Positions 35,689 to 45,115 of a stretch of 64,000 nucleotides of DNA are shown here, one piece after another. Source of the DNA: Billgrantia aerodenitrificans (GTDB lineage Bacteria > Pseudomonadota > Gammaproteobacteria > Pseudomonadales > Halomonadaceae); the NCBI RefSeq assembly GCF_021404405.1, contig NZ_JABFTV010000008.1, forward strand, positions 186,001 to 250,000, read 5' to 3'. The position numbers and the translations under genes were made by a program. The notes below the pieces were generated by a model. That model did no database searches. It saw nothing but the letters and a program-made list of their open reading frames with translations, and was not told the origin of the DNA. Within the stretch, counting starts at the first letter, position 1, and each line of letters opens with the position of its first letter.

Positions 35689-35711
35689 CGCGCAAAGGCA
35701 TCGATAAGACC

Positions 35712-36206
35712 ATGAACTACAGAGACCTCTTCTCTGGCATCGCCTTCCTCATCATCGGCGCCAGCACCGTCTGGATGGGGAAGGACTTCTTTGCCGATGC
35801 CGCTTACGTTCCCATCGGGGCTGGCGCCCTGATGGGGGCGTTCTCCCTGCCTCTGATCTGGCGTGGCGTGAAGAGCATTCTGGCCGCGCGAGCGATGACC
35901 GATTCCACCAAGGCCAGTCACACCCAGGCCCATCGAACCCAGGCCCATGCCATCCCGGCCCTGGTCGACCACCCGGCGCGCTTCGCCACCACGCTGGGTT
36001 GCTGCCTGGTGTATTACGCGGCCATGCCCATCGTCGGCTTCTATACCACCAGCGCTCTGTTCATCAGTTTGCTGGCGGTACTGCTGGGTGAGCGGCGGCC
36101 CGCCGTGGTAGCAGGCATCACCCTGGGCTTCATCACGCTGCTGTATGCCCTGTTCGCGGTGGTGCTCAAGCGTCCCTTGCCCGTCGAGTTCTTCTTCGCC
36201 ACCTAG
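35712..36206 (+). CDS. tctB: TTT-system small membrane subunit TctB (system 1)
   Basis: This 164-residue protein has four hydrophobic segments, as expected for the small TTT subunit: residues about 8-26, 38-55, 92-112 and 118-160. A polar His/Gln/Thr-rich loop (KASHTQAHRTQAHAIPALVD) separates the two pairs. Sequence conservation in TctB is low, so the call rests on size, topology and its place between tctC and tctA. The stop is 13 bases before tctA. Confidence 0.85.
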   Translation: MNYRDLFSGIAFLIIGASTVWMGKDFFADAAYVPIGAGALMGAFSLPLIWRGVKSILAARAMTDSTKASHTQAHRTQAHAIPALVDHPARFATTLGCCLVYYAAMPIVGFYTTSALFISLLAVLLGERRPAVVAGITLGFITLLYALFAVVLKRPLPVEFFFAT

Positions 36207-36219
36207 AGGGCTCTACCTC

Positions 36220-37731
36220 ATGTTCGAATCTCTCCTGAACGCGCTCCCGGTAGCCCTGCAGTTCGAATCGCTGATCAGCCTGTTCGTCGGCACGCTGATC
36301 GGCATTCTGATCGGTGCGCTGCCGGGCCTGAATCCGGTCATGGCCATCGCCCTGATGCTGCCGCTGACCTATGGCTTCGACCCTATCATTGCCCTGGGGC
36401 TGGTGGCCGGCATCTACAACGGCTCCATGTACGGCGGCTCCATTCCGGCCATTCTGCTCAACATCCCGGGCACGCCCGCCGCCATCGCCACCACCTTCGA
36501 CGGCTACCCGATGACGCGCAAGGGCGAGGGCGGCCTGGCCCTGAAGACGGCCTGCTGGTCGTCCGCCATCGGCGGTATCGTCAGCGCGCTGGCCCTGATG
36601 ACCCTGGCGCCCATGCTGGCCAAGGTGACGCTGGCATTCGGTCCTGCGGAGTACTTCTGGGTGGCCGTATTCGGCCTTGTCAGCATTGCCTTGCTGGTGG
36701 GCAAGGATGCCAGCAAGGGCATGCTCTGCGCCCTGCTCGGTGTCATCATCGGTCTGGTGGGCGTCGACACCATCAGTGGCGCAGAGCGTTTCACCTTCGA
36801 TACGCTCTACCTGGTGGGCGGCTTCGAACTTCTCGTCGTGCTGATCGGGCTCTACGCCGTACCCCCGGTGCTGGAGATGGCCGAGAAGCGCAACGAATCC
36901 TACTTCAATGCCGAAAGCTTCCGCGTCTCGCCCGGTGGCGGCGCGCTCGGCTTGCTGCGCCGCCACTGGCGTACCTGGAGCCGCTCGTCGCTGATCGGCG
37001 TCGCCGTGGGTATTCTGCCCGGCGCCGGCGGCAATCTGGCCGCGCTGCTCAGCTACAACGAGGCCAAGCGCAAGTCATCCGAACCCGAGTCCTTCGGTAC
37101 CGGCAATCCGGTCGGCATTGCCGCCGCAGAGTCCGGCAACAGCGCCGACAACGCCGCGGCCATGATCCCCTCGCTGACGCTTGGCATACCCGGCAATCTG
37201 ATCGCGGCGCTGGTTCTGGGCGCCCTGATGATCCATGGTCTTCAGCCCGGCCCTCAGCTGTTCACCCGTGCTCCCGACGTGGTGTTCGGCTTCATGTGGC
37301 AGATGCTGCTCACCGCCATGCTGTTGTTGCTGCTCGGCGGCATGGTCGCCACACGCCTGTTCGCCCAGGTGCTGCGCATGCCCTCTGCCCTGCTGGTTCC
37401 GACCACGTTGGTACTGATGGCGGTGGGGGTTTACACCGTCAACGGCAACGTCATGGACCTCTATGTGATGCTGGGCTTCGGCCTGCTCGGTTACCTGCTC
37501 AACCGGCTCGGCTTCCCGCTGGCACCGGTGGTGCTGGGGGTGCTGTTGGGCCCGATGGCGGAGCAGAACTTCCGTTTGACCATGCTGATCGCCCAGAACG
37601 ACTGGACGGTACTGTTCACCCGCCCCATCTCGCTGGGTATCGTGGCGCTGCTGGCCGCGGTGTTGATTTCCCAACTGTTGAAAACCCTGCGCCAGCGGGC
37701 ACGTAGCGCCGCCCACTCGCAACAGCGCTGA
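36220..37731 (+). CDS. tctA: TTT-system large membrane subunit TctA (system 1)
   Basis: This 503-residue permease has about twelve membrane helices and the TctA signatures GTLIGILIGALPGLNPVMAI, MYGGSIPAILLNIPGTPAA and GVAVGILPGAGGNLAALLSY. The internal GxLPG repeat (ALPGLN, ILPGAG) is typical of the family and reflects its duplication. The gene starts at an ATG soon after tctB; the longer frame that overlaps tctB is unlikely. Together the three proteins import a carboxylate using an ion gradient. Confidence 0.94.
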   Translation: MFESLLNALPVALQFESLISLFVGTLIGILIGALPGLNPVMAIALMLPLTYGFDPIIALGLVAGIYNGSMYGGSIPAILLNIPGTPAAIATTFDGYPMTRKGEGGLALKTACWSSAIGGIVSALALMTLAPMLAKVTLAFGPAEYFWVAVFGLVSIALLVGKDASKGMLCALLGVIIGLVGVDTISGAERFTFDTLYLVGGFELLVVLIGLYAVPPVLEMAEKRNESYFNAESFRVSPGGGALGLLRRHWRTWSRSSLIGVAVGILPGAGGNLAALLSYNEAKRKSSEPESFGTGNPVGIAAAESGNSADNAAAMIPSLTLGIPGNLIAALVLGALMIHGLQPGPQLFTRAPDVVFGFMWQMLLTAMLLLLLGGMVATRLFAQVLRMPSALLVPTTLVLMAVGVYTVNGNVMDLYVMLGFGLLGYLLNRLGFPLAPVVLGVLLGPMAEQNFRLTMLIAQNDWTVLFTRPISLGIVALLAAVLISQLLKTLRQRARSAAHSQQR

Positions 37732-37798
37732 GCCTGGGGATCCGTTACCATTCACGTCCTTGAGAGCACGTTCCTGAAAACCAAACACGGGATGCCAC

Positions 37799-38467
37799 GT
37801 GAAAGCTCTGGTCATCGAAGACAACCCGAACCTGGCCACCTCCATCGCCACTTTCCTCGGTGAGGCGGGCTTCCAGGTGGAGACCTGCGGCGACGGTCGC
37901 AGCGCCGAGCATCTGCTGCAGACGCTCTCCTTCGACTTGATCCTGCTGGACCTGGGGCTGCCCGAGCTGGACGGCATCCATCTGCTGCGCCGCCTGCGCA
38001 GCCGGCACGACAATACGCCCGTGCTGATCATCTCGGCGCGGGACGCCCTCGACCAACGCGTGCTCGGCCTGGAGGAGGGTGCCGACGACTATCTGGCCAA
38101 GCCCTTCTCACTGGTGGAGGTGGTGGCAAGGGCAAAAGCGCTGGTGCGCCGGGCGAAGCAGTTCGGCGAGAACAGCCTGCAGTGCGGCGACATCGAGCTG
38201 CCTTCCGGTAGCCCGGCCGTGCTGGTCGCTGGCCAGCCGGTCACGCTACACCGGCGTGAACGTGAGGTGCTCGAGTACCTGCTGATCAACCAGGGGCGCC
38301 TGGTGAGCAAGGCGCAGTTGATCGACCGGCTATCGGACCTGGACGATGCCGTCTCCCCCAGTGCCATCGAGACCTACATCTCGCGCCTGCGCAAGAAGCT
38401 GGGCGACGGCATCCAGCTGCGTACCGTACGCGGCCTCGGCTACCTGCTCGATACCAAGTCCAGCTGA
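37799..38467 (+). CDS. tctD: OmpR-family response regulator (TctD-like)
   Basis: This 222-residue regulator begins at a GTG (MKALVIEDNPNLATSIATFL). The receiver domain has acidic residues at 8-9, the phospho-acceptor D51 in LILLDLGLPELDG, and a conserved Lys in DDYLAKPFSLVEVVARAKAL. A C-terminal winged helix ends YISRLRKKLGDGIQLRTVRGLGYLL. The histidine kinase gene starts two bases after its stop. Position between two TTT operons indicates TctD-type control of carboxylate uptake. Confidence 0.93.
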   Translation: MKALVIEDNPNLATSIATFLGEAGFQVETCGDGRSAEHLLQTLSFDLILLDLGLPELDGIHLLRRLRSRHDNTPVLIISARDALDQRVLGLEEGADDYLAKPFSLVEVVARAKALVRRAKQFGENSLQCGDIELPSGSPAVLVAGQPVTLHRREREVLEYLLINQGRLVSKAQLIDRLSDLDDAVSPSAIETYISRLRKKLGDGIQLRTVRGLGYLLDTKSS

Positions 38468-38468
38468 C

Positions 38469-39839
38469 ATGACTTCCATTCGCTCCCGCCTGCTGCTGTG
38501 GATCGGCCTGCCCTTCACCCTGGTCGGCCTGCTGACCCTCGCTACCAGCTATTACGTGCTCTCCCACCAGATCACCGAGACCTTCGACGACATGCTGCTC
38601 AATGCCGCGGAGCGCCTGGAGCGACGCCTCTATTCGGTGGACGGCGAGCTGCGCATCAACATGCATTACTTCAGCATCAGCACCCTGGGCAGCCGCGGCG
38701 ACGGCAAGATCTTCTATCGCATACGCGATGCCGAGGGCCGCATGTTGGCGGGCTTCGACGGTCTGGAAGACCCGCCCGGCGACCTCGATGAGCCGCTGTT
38801 CTACGACACCCGCTACGCCGGCAATACGCTGCGTGCCGTGGCCACCACCTTCCCCGTGGTGCGCTCCACCCACAGCGGCCAGATCGAAGTGATCGTGGCC
38901 GAATCGACCGAAGCCAGGCAGAACATGATCAACGAGTTTCTGCTCACGCTCTCGGTGCTGATCGCCATCGGCGGCCTGCTGGCCGTGACCATCGCCCTGC
39001 TGGCCATTCATCGCGGCCTAGCCCCGCTGCGCTCGATCAGCCGCTCGTTGCGCCGCCGTTCGCAGAACGACCTCGAGCCGATCGAAGCCGAAGTGCCGAG
39101 GGAAGTCTCGACGCTCGTCGCCAGTATCAATGGCCTGATGATGCGAATGCGCCAGAGCATTCACAACACCCAGCAGTTCAATGCCGATGTATCTCACCAG
39201 TTGCGCACGCCCATTTCGGAGATTCGCGCCCTGGCGGAGCTCACCTCCCGCCAGTCCATCGACCCGCGAGCCAGGAGCAGCCTGGAGGAGATCGGGCGTA
39301 TCGCCGAGAGCGCCGGCTACACGGTTCAGCAGCTGCTCACCCTGGCCAAGGCGCGCCACGAACTGGTGGACACTTCCGCCATGGCCATTGCCGACCTCGC
39401 CGAACTGAGTCGGGTAGCATGCGCCGAGTCGATTTCACGGATCTACCAGCGCGGTCAGGAGCTCGAGTTCTGCGAACGGGAGAGCGACTGCCTGGTCATG
39501 GCGGACAGCGTAATGCTGCGCTGGCTGATCCAGAACCTGGTCGAGAACGCCAGCCAGCATGCCGGCGGCGCCCAGCCCTATCGCGGCACCATCTACGTGC
39601 GGGTTGCCCGCAGCGAGGGAACGGTGCAGCTGCGGGTCAGCGACGATGGGGTCGGCGTGAGCCCGGAGCAGCTGGCCAGACTGACCGAGCGCTTCTACCG
39701 TGCCAGCCCCGAAACGCCAGGCAGTGGGCTTGGTCTGGCCATCGTCGACGAGATCGCCCGCGCCCACGGCGCCACGCTGGAACTCGACAGCCCGCCGGGG
39801 CAAGGGTTAACGGTGACGGTCATTTTTCCCTCAGCCTAG
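38469..39839 (+). CDS. tctE: Sensor histidine kinase (TctE-like)
   Basis: This 456-residue protein has a TctE-like periplasmic sensor between two membrane segments (residues about 9-29 and 158-180), then a HAMP-like linker. The HisKA H-box has His243 in DVSHQLRTPISEIRAL, and an ATPase domain follows with LVENASQHAGGAQP and the G-boxes VSDDGVGVS and GSGLGLAIVDEI. It should phosphorylate the regulator encoded just upstream on sensing an external carboxylate. Its stop overlaps the stop of the convergent AbrB-type gene by four bases. Confidence 0.92.
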   Translation: MTSIRSRLLLWIGLPFTLVGLLTLATSYYVLSHQITETFDDMLLNAAERLERRLYSVDGELRINMHYFSISTLGSRGDGKIFYRIRDAEGRMLAGFDGLEDPPGDLDEPLFYDTRYAGNTLRAVATTFPVVRSTHSGQIEVIVAESTEARQNMINEFLLTLSVLIAIGGLLAVTIALLAIHRGLAPLRSISRSLRRRSQNDLEPIEAEVPREVSTLVASINGLMMRMRQSIHNTQQFNADVSHQLRTPISEIRALAELTSRQSIDPRARSSLEEIGRIAESAGYTVQQLLTLAKARHELVDTSAMAIADLAELSRVACAESISRIYQRGQELEFCERESDCLVMADSVMLRWLIQNLVENASQHAGGAQPYRGTIYVRVARSEGTVQLRVSDDGVGVSPEQLARLTERFYRASPETPGSGLGLAIVDEIARAHGATLELDSPPGQGLTVTVIFPSA

Positions 39840-40849
39840 GCCTTGTTCGCTAGCCGCCGGCTTAGCGAAATGATCGCCGGTGTGGCCAGAATCAGCAGCA
39901 GCAGGCGCAGCACGTGGTGCGACACCACATAGAGCGGGTCGACGTCCAGCGCCACCGCGATCACCGCCATCTCCCCGACTCCGCCCGGCAGCAGCGCCAG
40001 CAGCGCCGCCGTGAAGGAGTGCGCCGTGAAGCTCGCCAGCAGCCAGGCGGTGGCCACTGCCATCAGCACGGCATAGAGTCCGAACAACAGCCCGTAGCGC
40101 CCGACCTGGACGACCCGCTGCCAAGGCGTGCCGGCGAAACGCGCCCCTACCGAGCTGCCCAATACCAGAAAGGTGGCTATCAGTAGCACATCAGGTAGCG
40201 CCACCCCATGGCCCAGCGTCGCCAGCACCACCCCCACGGCCATGGGCCCGAGGAACTCCGGCAGCGGAAAGCGCAGCAGCCGGCCGAGCCACCAGGAAGC
40301 GGGTGCCAGCAACAGCAGCGAGACGCCCGCCCAGCTCACGCCGTTGCCCTCACCCAGGGCAATGCCACCGGCCAGGTAGCTGGCCATGAAGGCCGCCGAT
40401 GCCACCACGATGACAAGACGCATGGCGTGAGTGATGGCAATCCAGCGGATGTCCACGCCCAGGCGCTCGGCCAGGATCACCGTGGCATTCATGCTACCCG
40501 GGAAGGAGCAGAACACCGCGCTCAGACGGCTCATTCCGCTGGTGGAGAACAACCAGGCGCCCCCAGCCAGCATCAAGCCCATGTACACCAGCATGGCCAG
40601 CACGCTGGGATACCACTCCAGCAAGTGCGACAGCTCGCCCAGCTCGATGCGGTTACCGATGAACAGCCCCAGCATGGCGATGGAACCGCGATGCAGCCGC
40701 TTGTCGATGCCCGCCCTTACGCCGGCCAATGAAGCGATCAGCACCGCGAACAGCGGCCCCAGCATCCAGGCCATGGGCAACGAAACCAGGGTGGCGACTG
40801 CGCCACCCAGAGCCCCGATCGACAATGTCGAAACGGTACGCAGCACCAT
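39836..40849 (-). CDS. AbrB-family (Aim38-like duplicated) integral membrane protein
   Basis: This 337-residue membrane protein has about ten helices in two related halves. It has segments such as PMAWMLGPLFAVLIASLAGV and GSMNATVILAERLGVDIRWIAITHAMRLVIV that fit the 'AbrB duplication' membrane family (formerly annotated as ammonia monooxygenase-like). Despite the name it is not a DNA-binding AbrB. It starts three bases after the stop of tctA system 2, so it is co-transcribed with that TTT operon and may provide an alternative export or sensing route. Confidence 0.85.
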   Translation of the reverse strand: MVLRTVSTLSIGALGGAVATLVSLPMAWMLGPLFAVLIASLAGVRAGIDKRLHRGSIAMLGLFIGNRIELGELSHLLEWYPSVLAMLVYMGLMLAGGAWLFSTSGMSRLSAVFCSFPGSMNATVILAERLGVDIRWIAITHAMRLVIVVASAAFMASYLAGGIALGEGNGVSWAGVSLLLLAPASWWLGRLLRFPLPEFLGPMAVGVVLATLGHGVALPDVLLIATFLVLGSSVGARFAGTPWQRVVQVGRYGLLFGLYAVLMAVATAWLLASFTAHSFTAALLALLPGGVGEMAVIAVALDVDPLYVVSHHVLRLLLLILATPAIISLSRRLANKA

Positions 40850-40852
40850 CGC

Positions 40853-42361
40853 TCAGGCGCCGAGCGGCTGGCGGCGCCGCCGGAACCAGTTCACCAGGTG
40901 CTGGCCGAACAGCGAGATGAGCAGCAAGGCCAGAATGACCAGCGTCACCGGACGTTCCAACACGTAGGCCAGGTTGCCGCCGCTGATCTGGTAGGAGTGC
41001 AGCAGCGACTTCTCGGCCATGGCCCCCAGCAGCATGCCGATTACGGCGGCAGGCACCGAATAGCCGTAATGGCGCAGCAGCCAACCGACCACCGCGAAGA
41101 TCAGCACCGTGGCGGGTCCGGTCATGTTGCCGGTCAGACCGAAGGAGCCCATCACCGCCAACACCAGCACCGAGGGAATCAGGTAGCGCATCGGCACCTT
41201 GACGATGTTGGCCAGCAGCGGGATGAACATCAGGCCAATCACCATCAGCAGGAACACCTGAGCGAAGTTGGCGAAGATGATGGCGTAGACCACATCCGTC
41301 TGCTGGCGGATGAACTGCGGCCCGCCGGTGATGTTGTGCATGGCGAAGGCCGCCAGCATCACCGCCGTGGCGCCCCCGCCGGGAATGCCCAGCGCCAGCA
41401 GAGTCGCCATGGACCCCGCCTCGGAGGTGCTGTTGGCCGACTCGGAGGCCACCACGCCCTTGGGGTTGCCTTTGCCGAACGAACTCGGGTCCTTGTCGCG
41501 GCGCTGGGTCTCCACATAGGAGAGCAGGTTGGACACCGACGACCCCACCCCCGGCACGGCACCGACGAACACGCCGATGAAGCCACCCCGGATCAATACC
41601 CAGGGATACTTCACGGCCATCTTGAAGCCCTGGAAGATTTCCGAGATCTTGACCTTGCGCGAGGCTTCCGACTCGACGATATAGCCCTTGTTGGCGAGCT
41701 TGAACAGCTCCGAGGCCGCGAACATGCCCATCATCGCGGGGATGACCGGCACCCCGTCGAGCAGGAAGGTCTGCCCCATGGTACCCCTGGCCATGCCCAG
41801 CTCGTTGAAGCCGATGGTGCCCACCAGCATGCCGACGAAACCGGCCATCAACCCCTTCAGCATATGCTCGCCCCGCAGGGTGGCGATCAGCGTCATGCCC
41901 CACAGGATGACGGCGAACATCTCCGCCGGCCCCAGCTTCAGCACCATGAAGGAAAGCGGCTGGATCATCAGGAACAGGATCAGGTAGCCCATCAGCACGC
42001 CGATGACCGACGAAGCCAGCGCCACGCCCAGCGCCTGGTTGTGCTTGCCCTGGCGCGCCATGGGATAGCCGTCGAAGGCGGTGGCAATGGCTGAGGAGGT
42101 CCCGGGGATGTTCATCAGAATGGCCGGAATGCCACTGCCGAAGGAGCCACCGGTGAAGATGGCCGTGAGGAAGAGCATGGCCTGCACGAAATCCATGTAC
42201 AGCGTCATGGGCAGGAAGATCGCCATGGCCATGGAGATCTGCAGGCCCGGCGTGGCCCCGAAGATCAGGCCGATGATGATGCCTGGAACGACCACCATCC
42301 AAGGGCTGAAATTGGTGAAGAGCAGCGCAAGCGCCTGCTCGACGGCGGCAAAATCGATCAT
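40853..42361 (-). CDS. tctA: TTT-system large membrane subunit TctA (system 2)
   Basis: This 502-residue permease has TctA signatures: GIIIGLIFGATPGLQISMAM, GGSFGSGIPAILMNIPGTSS and FIGVFVGAVPGVGSSVSNLL. It differs clearly from the plus-strand copy at 36220-37731, so the two systems are not a recent duplication. It is third in the minus-strand order tctC-tctB-tctA-abrB. Substrate is unknown. Confidence 0.94.
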   Translation of the reverse strand: MIDFAAVEQALALLFTNFSPWMVVVPGIIIGLIFGATPGLQISMAMAIFLPMTLYMDFVQAMLFLTAIFTGGSFGSGIPAILMNIPGTSSAIATAFDGYPMARQGKHNQALGVALASSVIGVLMGYLILFLMIQPLSFMVLKLGPAEMFAVILWGMTLIATLRGEHMLKGLMAGFVGMLVGTIGFNELGMARGTMGQTFLLDGVPVIPAMMGMFAASELFKLANKGYIVESEASRKVKISEIFQGFKMAVKYPWVLIRGGFIGVFVGAVPGVGSSVSNLLSYVETQRRDKDPSSFGKGNPKGVVASESANSTSEAGSMATLLALGIPGGGATAVMLAAFAMHNITGGPQFIRQQTDVVYAIIFANFAQVFLLMVIGLMFIPLLANIVKVPMRYLIPSVLVLAVMGSFGLTGNMTGPATVLIFAVVGWLLRHYGYSVPAAVIGMLLGAMAEKSLLHSYQISGGNLAYVLERPVTLVILALLLISLFGQHLVNWFRRRRQPLGA

Positions 42362-42373
42362 GGTGTCGCTCCC

Positions 42374-42829
42374 TCAGTCCGGCAGGACAAGCATGTGCAT
42401 GGGATAAGGCAGCATCTCGGCGAAGAAGAACGCCGTGCCGAAGCCGAAGGCCAGGCTGTAGCCACCCAGCAGCAGCCAGTTGCGCTCGCCCTTGAGCAGC
42501 AGGAACAGGGCAACGAACAGCACCGTGGCCACATCGAAGCCCAGGGTTTCCAGCGAGATGACATAGGCGGCGAACAGCCCCACCACCGGCAGCGTGCGGT
42601 GCAGTGGCTCCCCACCGTCATCCGGGCGGGTCAGCAGGGTGCCCTGCTTCAGGCGAATGGCGACCTCCAGCAGCACGATGGCCAGCACTACGAGAGACAA
42701 GGGCAGGATCAGCAAGAGATTCTGTATGGCCGACGAGACCCGAATGGCATCCATCAGGTACCACAGGGTAAAGCCGGCCAGAGCCATGAGGACCAACAGG
42801 TCCCCATAGTCGCGTTTATGGGTGGTCAT
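42374..42829 (-). CDS. tctB: TTT-system small membrane subunit TctB (system 2)
   Basis: The product is 151 residues from the ATG at 42829. The frame extends 16 codons upstream with no supporting homology. Four hydrophobic segments are seen: about 10-28, 36-55, 80-100 and 105-140. The loop RLKQGTLLTRPDDGGEPLHR lies between the pairs, as is common for TctB. It follows tctC after about 60 bases and precedes tctA by 12 bases. Confidence 0.85.
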   Translation of the reverse strand: MTTHKRDYGDLLVLMALAGFTLWYLMDAIRVSSAIQNLLLILPLSLVVLAIVLLEVAIRLKQGTLLTRPDDGGEPLHRTLPVVGLFAAYVISLETLGFDVATVLFVALFLLLKGERNWLLLGGYSLAFGFGTAFFFAEMLPYPMHMLVLPD

Positions 42830-42887
42830 GAGACGACTCCAGGCGGCCCCGACCACGGTTGGCCGGGGCCGCGTCATGCGGCAGGGA

Positions 42888-43895
42888 TCACTTCAGCAGA
42901 TGAGCGTACTTCTCGAAGACTTCGTAGTTGGTCTGCATCAGCTCGTTGGCGCGCTCGGGGCCGACCCAGACACCGCCGATGTCGTTGGCGGAGAGATGAT
43001 CCTGAACATCCTTGCGCGCCAGGGTGTTCTGGATCGCCTCGGAGAGCGCCTCGAAGCGCTCGGGATACTGGCGCTCCATTTCGCTGCTGACGGCGAAGCC
43101 GCGCATCGAGCCCTGCAGCACCGGCACTTCGAGGCCCATCGGCTCGAGCGCCTCGTTGATGGGCGGAGCGTCCCACTGGTCGATGCGCTCGTCGTTGACG
43201 ACGGCCAGCGGCGTGAGGAACTCACGGATGCCCTCGCTACCCTCGGCACTGATGGAGGTGAAATGCACCTGGCCGCCGGCCACCGCGGAACGCGCCTCAC
43301 CGCCGCTGTTGTAGGTCACCAGGTTGAGGTTGTCCTGGGGAATGCCCGCTTCATCGAGCAGCAGCCGAACCATCAGATGGCCCGCCGAGCCCTGCACCAC
43401 CGAGCCGCGCACCTGGCCGGGGTTGTCGCGGATTTCCTCCAGCAGCGAAGGCAGGTCCTCGAAGCCGCTGTCCTTGTTGGCGGCGATCAGGTCGAGATCG
43501 AACCACTGGAAGTTGACGAAGGAGAAGTCGTCGATGGCGTAGGACGCCCCACCGGTCAGGATGGTGTTGGTCAGGTACGGCGCAAAGGTGGAAGCGTAGA
43601 GGGTGTAGCCGTCGTCCGGCCGCGACAGAATGTAGTTGGCGGAAACCTGAGTGCCCGCTCCCGGGCGGTTGGTCACGCGCACGGGCGTCTCGAGTTCCTC
43701 GGCCAGGAAGTTGGACATGGCGCGCGCCATGCGGTCGGCGCTGCCGCCGGTACCGAAGCCCACCACCATATCGAGGGGGCGATCCGGGTAATCGTCCGCC
43801 GCGACGGGGGCCGTCATCGTGAGTGAAGCCAGCACGGCTGCCAGAGTGCCGGTCATGAGCACCTTCCGACCGGTCTGTGAAATTCCTTCAAACAT
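42888..43895 (-). CDS. tctC: TTT-system periplasmic binding protein TctC (system 2)
   Basis: This 335-residue protein has an N-terminal signal region (GTLAAVLASLTMTAPVAA) with cleavage near residue 33 before DDYPDRPLD. The Bug/TctC fold is marked by RPLDMVVGFGTGGSADRMAR and GAGTQVSANYILSRPDDGYT. It opens the second TTT operon, whose promoter should lie in 43896-44027. A LysR gene lies upstream on the same strand; its stop is 132 bases before tctC. Confidence 0.92.
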   Translation of the reverse strand: MFEGISQTGRKVLMTGTLAAVLASLTMTAPVAADDYPDRPLDMVVGFGTGGSADRMARAMSNFLAEELETPVRVTNRPGAGTQVSANYILSRPDDGYTLYASTFAPYLTNTILTGGASYAIDDFSFVNFQWFDLDLIAANKDSGFEDLPSLLEEIRDNPGQVRGSVVQGSAGHLMVRLLLDEAGIPQDNLNLVTYNSGGEARSAVAGGQVHFTSISAEGSEGIREFLTPLAVVNDERIDQWDAPPINEALEPMGLEVPVLQGSMRGFAVSSEMERQYPERFEALSEAIQNTLARKDVQDHLSANDIGGVWVGPERANELMQTNYEVFEKYAHLLK

Positions 43896-44027
43896 GGCGT
43901 GTACACCCTCATTGTTGGTTTATTGCGGAGCCTCGCCCCGGCAGTGCCCACTCTAGAGGGCCAACCTGTCACCAACCTTGCATGGCAAGCATACTCGACC
44001 AATGTCTAATCTCCTTTTCACCAACAC

Positions 44028-44981
44028 TTATTGTTCGAGATCCGCCAGTAGCCTTGCCAGCTCATTGGCAAGGAAACGCGGTTGCACGCACTCGCCGAGA
44101 TGTCCCGAGGCAAAGCGCAGAAAGCCCTGCGCAGCGTGGGGCAGACGGCGATCGCGGCGTACGATGAACTGCCAGTGGCTCTCGATGGGGAAATCGGTGA
44201 CCGGCAGGATCGCGATATCCGGATGCTCCGGCGGCAGCACGTGCTCGGAGAGCACGGCCAAACCCATGCCGGCGGCCACCCCCACGCGAATTGCCTCGTT
44301 ACTGGCCATCTGCAAAGTCGGCCCCAGCGACAGGCCGTGCTCCTGCAGCCAGCTCTCAAACATCATGCGCGTGGCCGAGCCCGGTTCGCGCAACAGGAAG
44401 CGCTCTCCCAGCAGCTCGTTCATGGCGATGGCCTCCCGCTTTGCCAGAGGATGGCCCTGAGGCGCCACCACCACCAGTGGATTACGCAGAAAGCGACCGG
44501 CCAGGGCATGCACCAGGGAAGGCGGGTGGCTGAACACGTAGAGATCGTCGTCCTGGCGCTCGAAGCGCGTGAGTACCTGACGGCGGTTGCCGATGTGCAG
44601 AGTAACGTCGACGTCGGGAAATGCCTGGCTATAGGGGCCGAGCAAACGTGGCAGCACGTACTGGGCGGTGTTGACCAGGGCGATGCTGAAGCGGCCCCGC
44701 TCCCCGCCTCGCAGCGCCTCGAGGTAGTCCTGATAATCGTCGAAGCGGCCGAGCACCTCACGACTGGCGCGGTAGAGCTCCCGCCCTGCCTCAGTGGGCA
44801 AAAGGCGTCCGCGGCGCATATGCAGCAGCGGCTCCCCCACCGCTTCGCTCAAGCGCTTGAGCTGCTGGGAAACGGTAGGTTGGGTCAGGTGGAGCTGACG
44901 CGCCGCCTCGCTGACCGAGCCGCTTCGCACCACCACGACATAAACCTGAAGCAGGCGGAAAGTAAGATGACGAACGTTCAT
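44028..44981 (-). CDS. LysR-family transcriptional regulator (CbbR-like)
   Basis: This 317-residue regulator has an N-terminal helix-turn-helix (residues about 1-62: VRSGSVSEAARQLHLTQPTVSQQL) and an effector domain starting GRFSIALVNTAQYVLPRLLG, close in pattern to CbbR and CysB-type regulators. It is divergent from the SbtA-type bicarbonate permease across 134 bases, which suggests it senses CO2-related metabolite status and controls the permease. A GATT-N7-AATC dyad with LysR T-N11-A spacing lies at 45035-45049 in the gap. Confidence 0.92.
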   Translation of the reverse strand: MNVRHLTFRLLQVYVVVVRSGSVSEAARQLHLTQPTVSQQLKRLSEAVGEPLLHMRRGRLLPTEAGRELYRASREVLGRFDDYQDYLEALRGGERGRFSIALVNTAQYVLPRLLGPYSQAFPDVDVTLHIGNRRQVLTRFERQDDDLYVFSHPPSLVHALAGRFLRNPLVVVAPQGHPLAKREAIAMNELLGERFLLREPGSATRMMFESWLQEHGLSLGPTLQMASNEAIRVGVAAGMGLAVLSEHVLPPEHPDIAILPVTDFPIESHWQFIVRRDRRLPHAAQGFLRFASGHLGECVQPRFLANELARLLADLEQ

Positions 44982-45115
44982 GGCGCGGCCCCGCAGCGCG
45001 TCATATAGAAGATCACCTATAGTAATTTCATCGAGATTCTATTGGAATCAATATCAGGCGCTGCGCACAATCCGCGACTACTCTGCCATTCGCGGTTACA
45101 GAAGAAGAGAGAGAT

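Noticed and set aside
40898..42094. 398-codon plus-strand frame opposite tctA system 2
   Set aside because: It is His/Gln-rich antisense sequence to a clear TctA permease.
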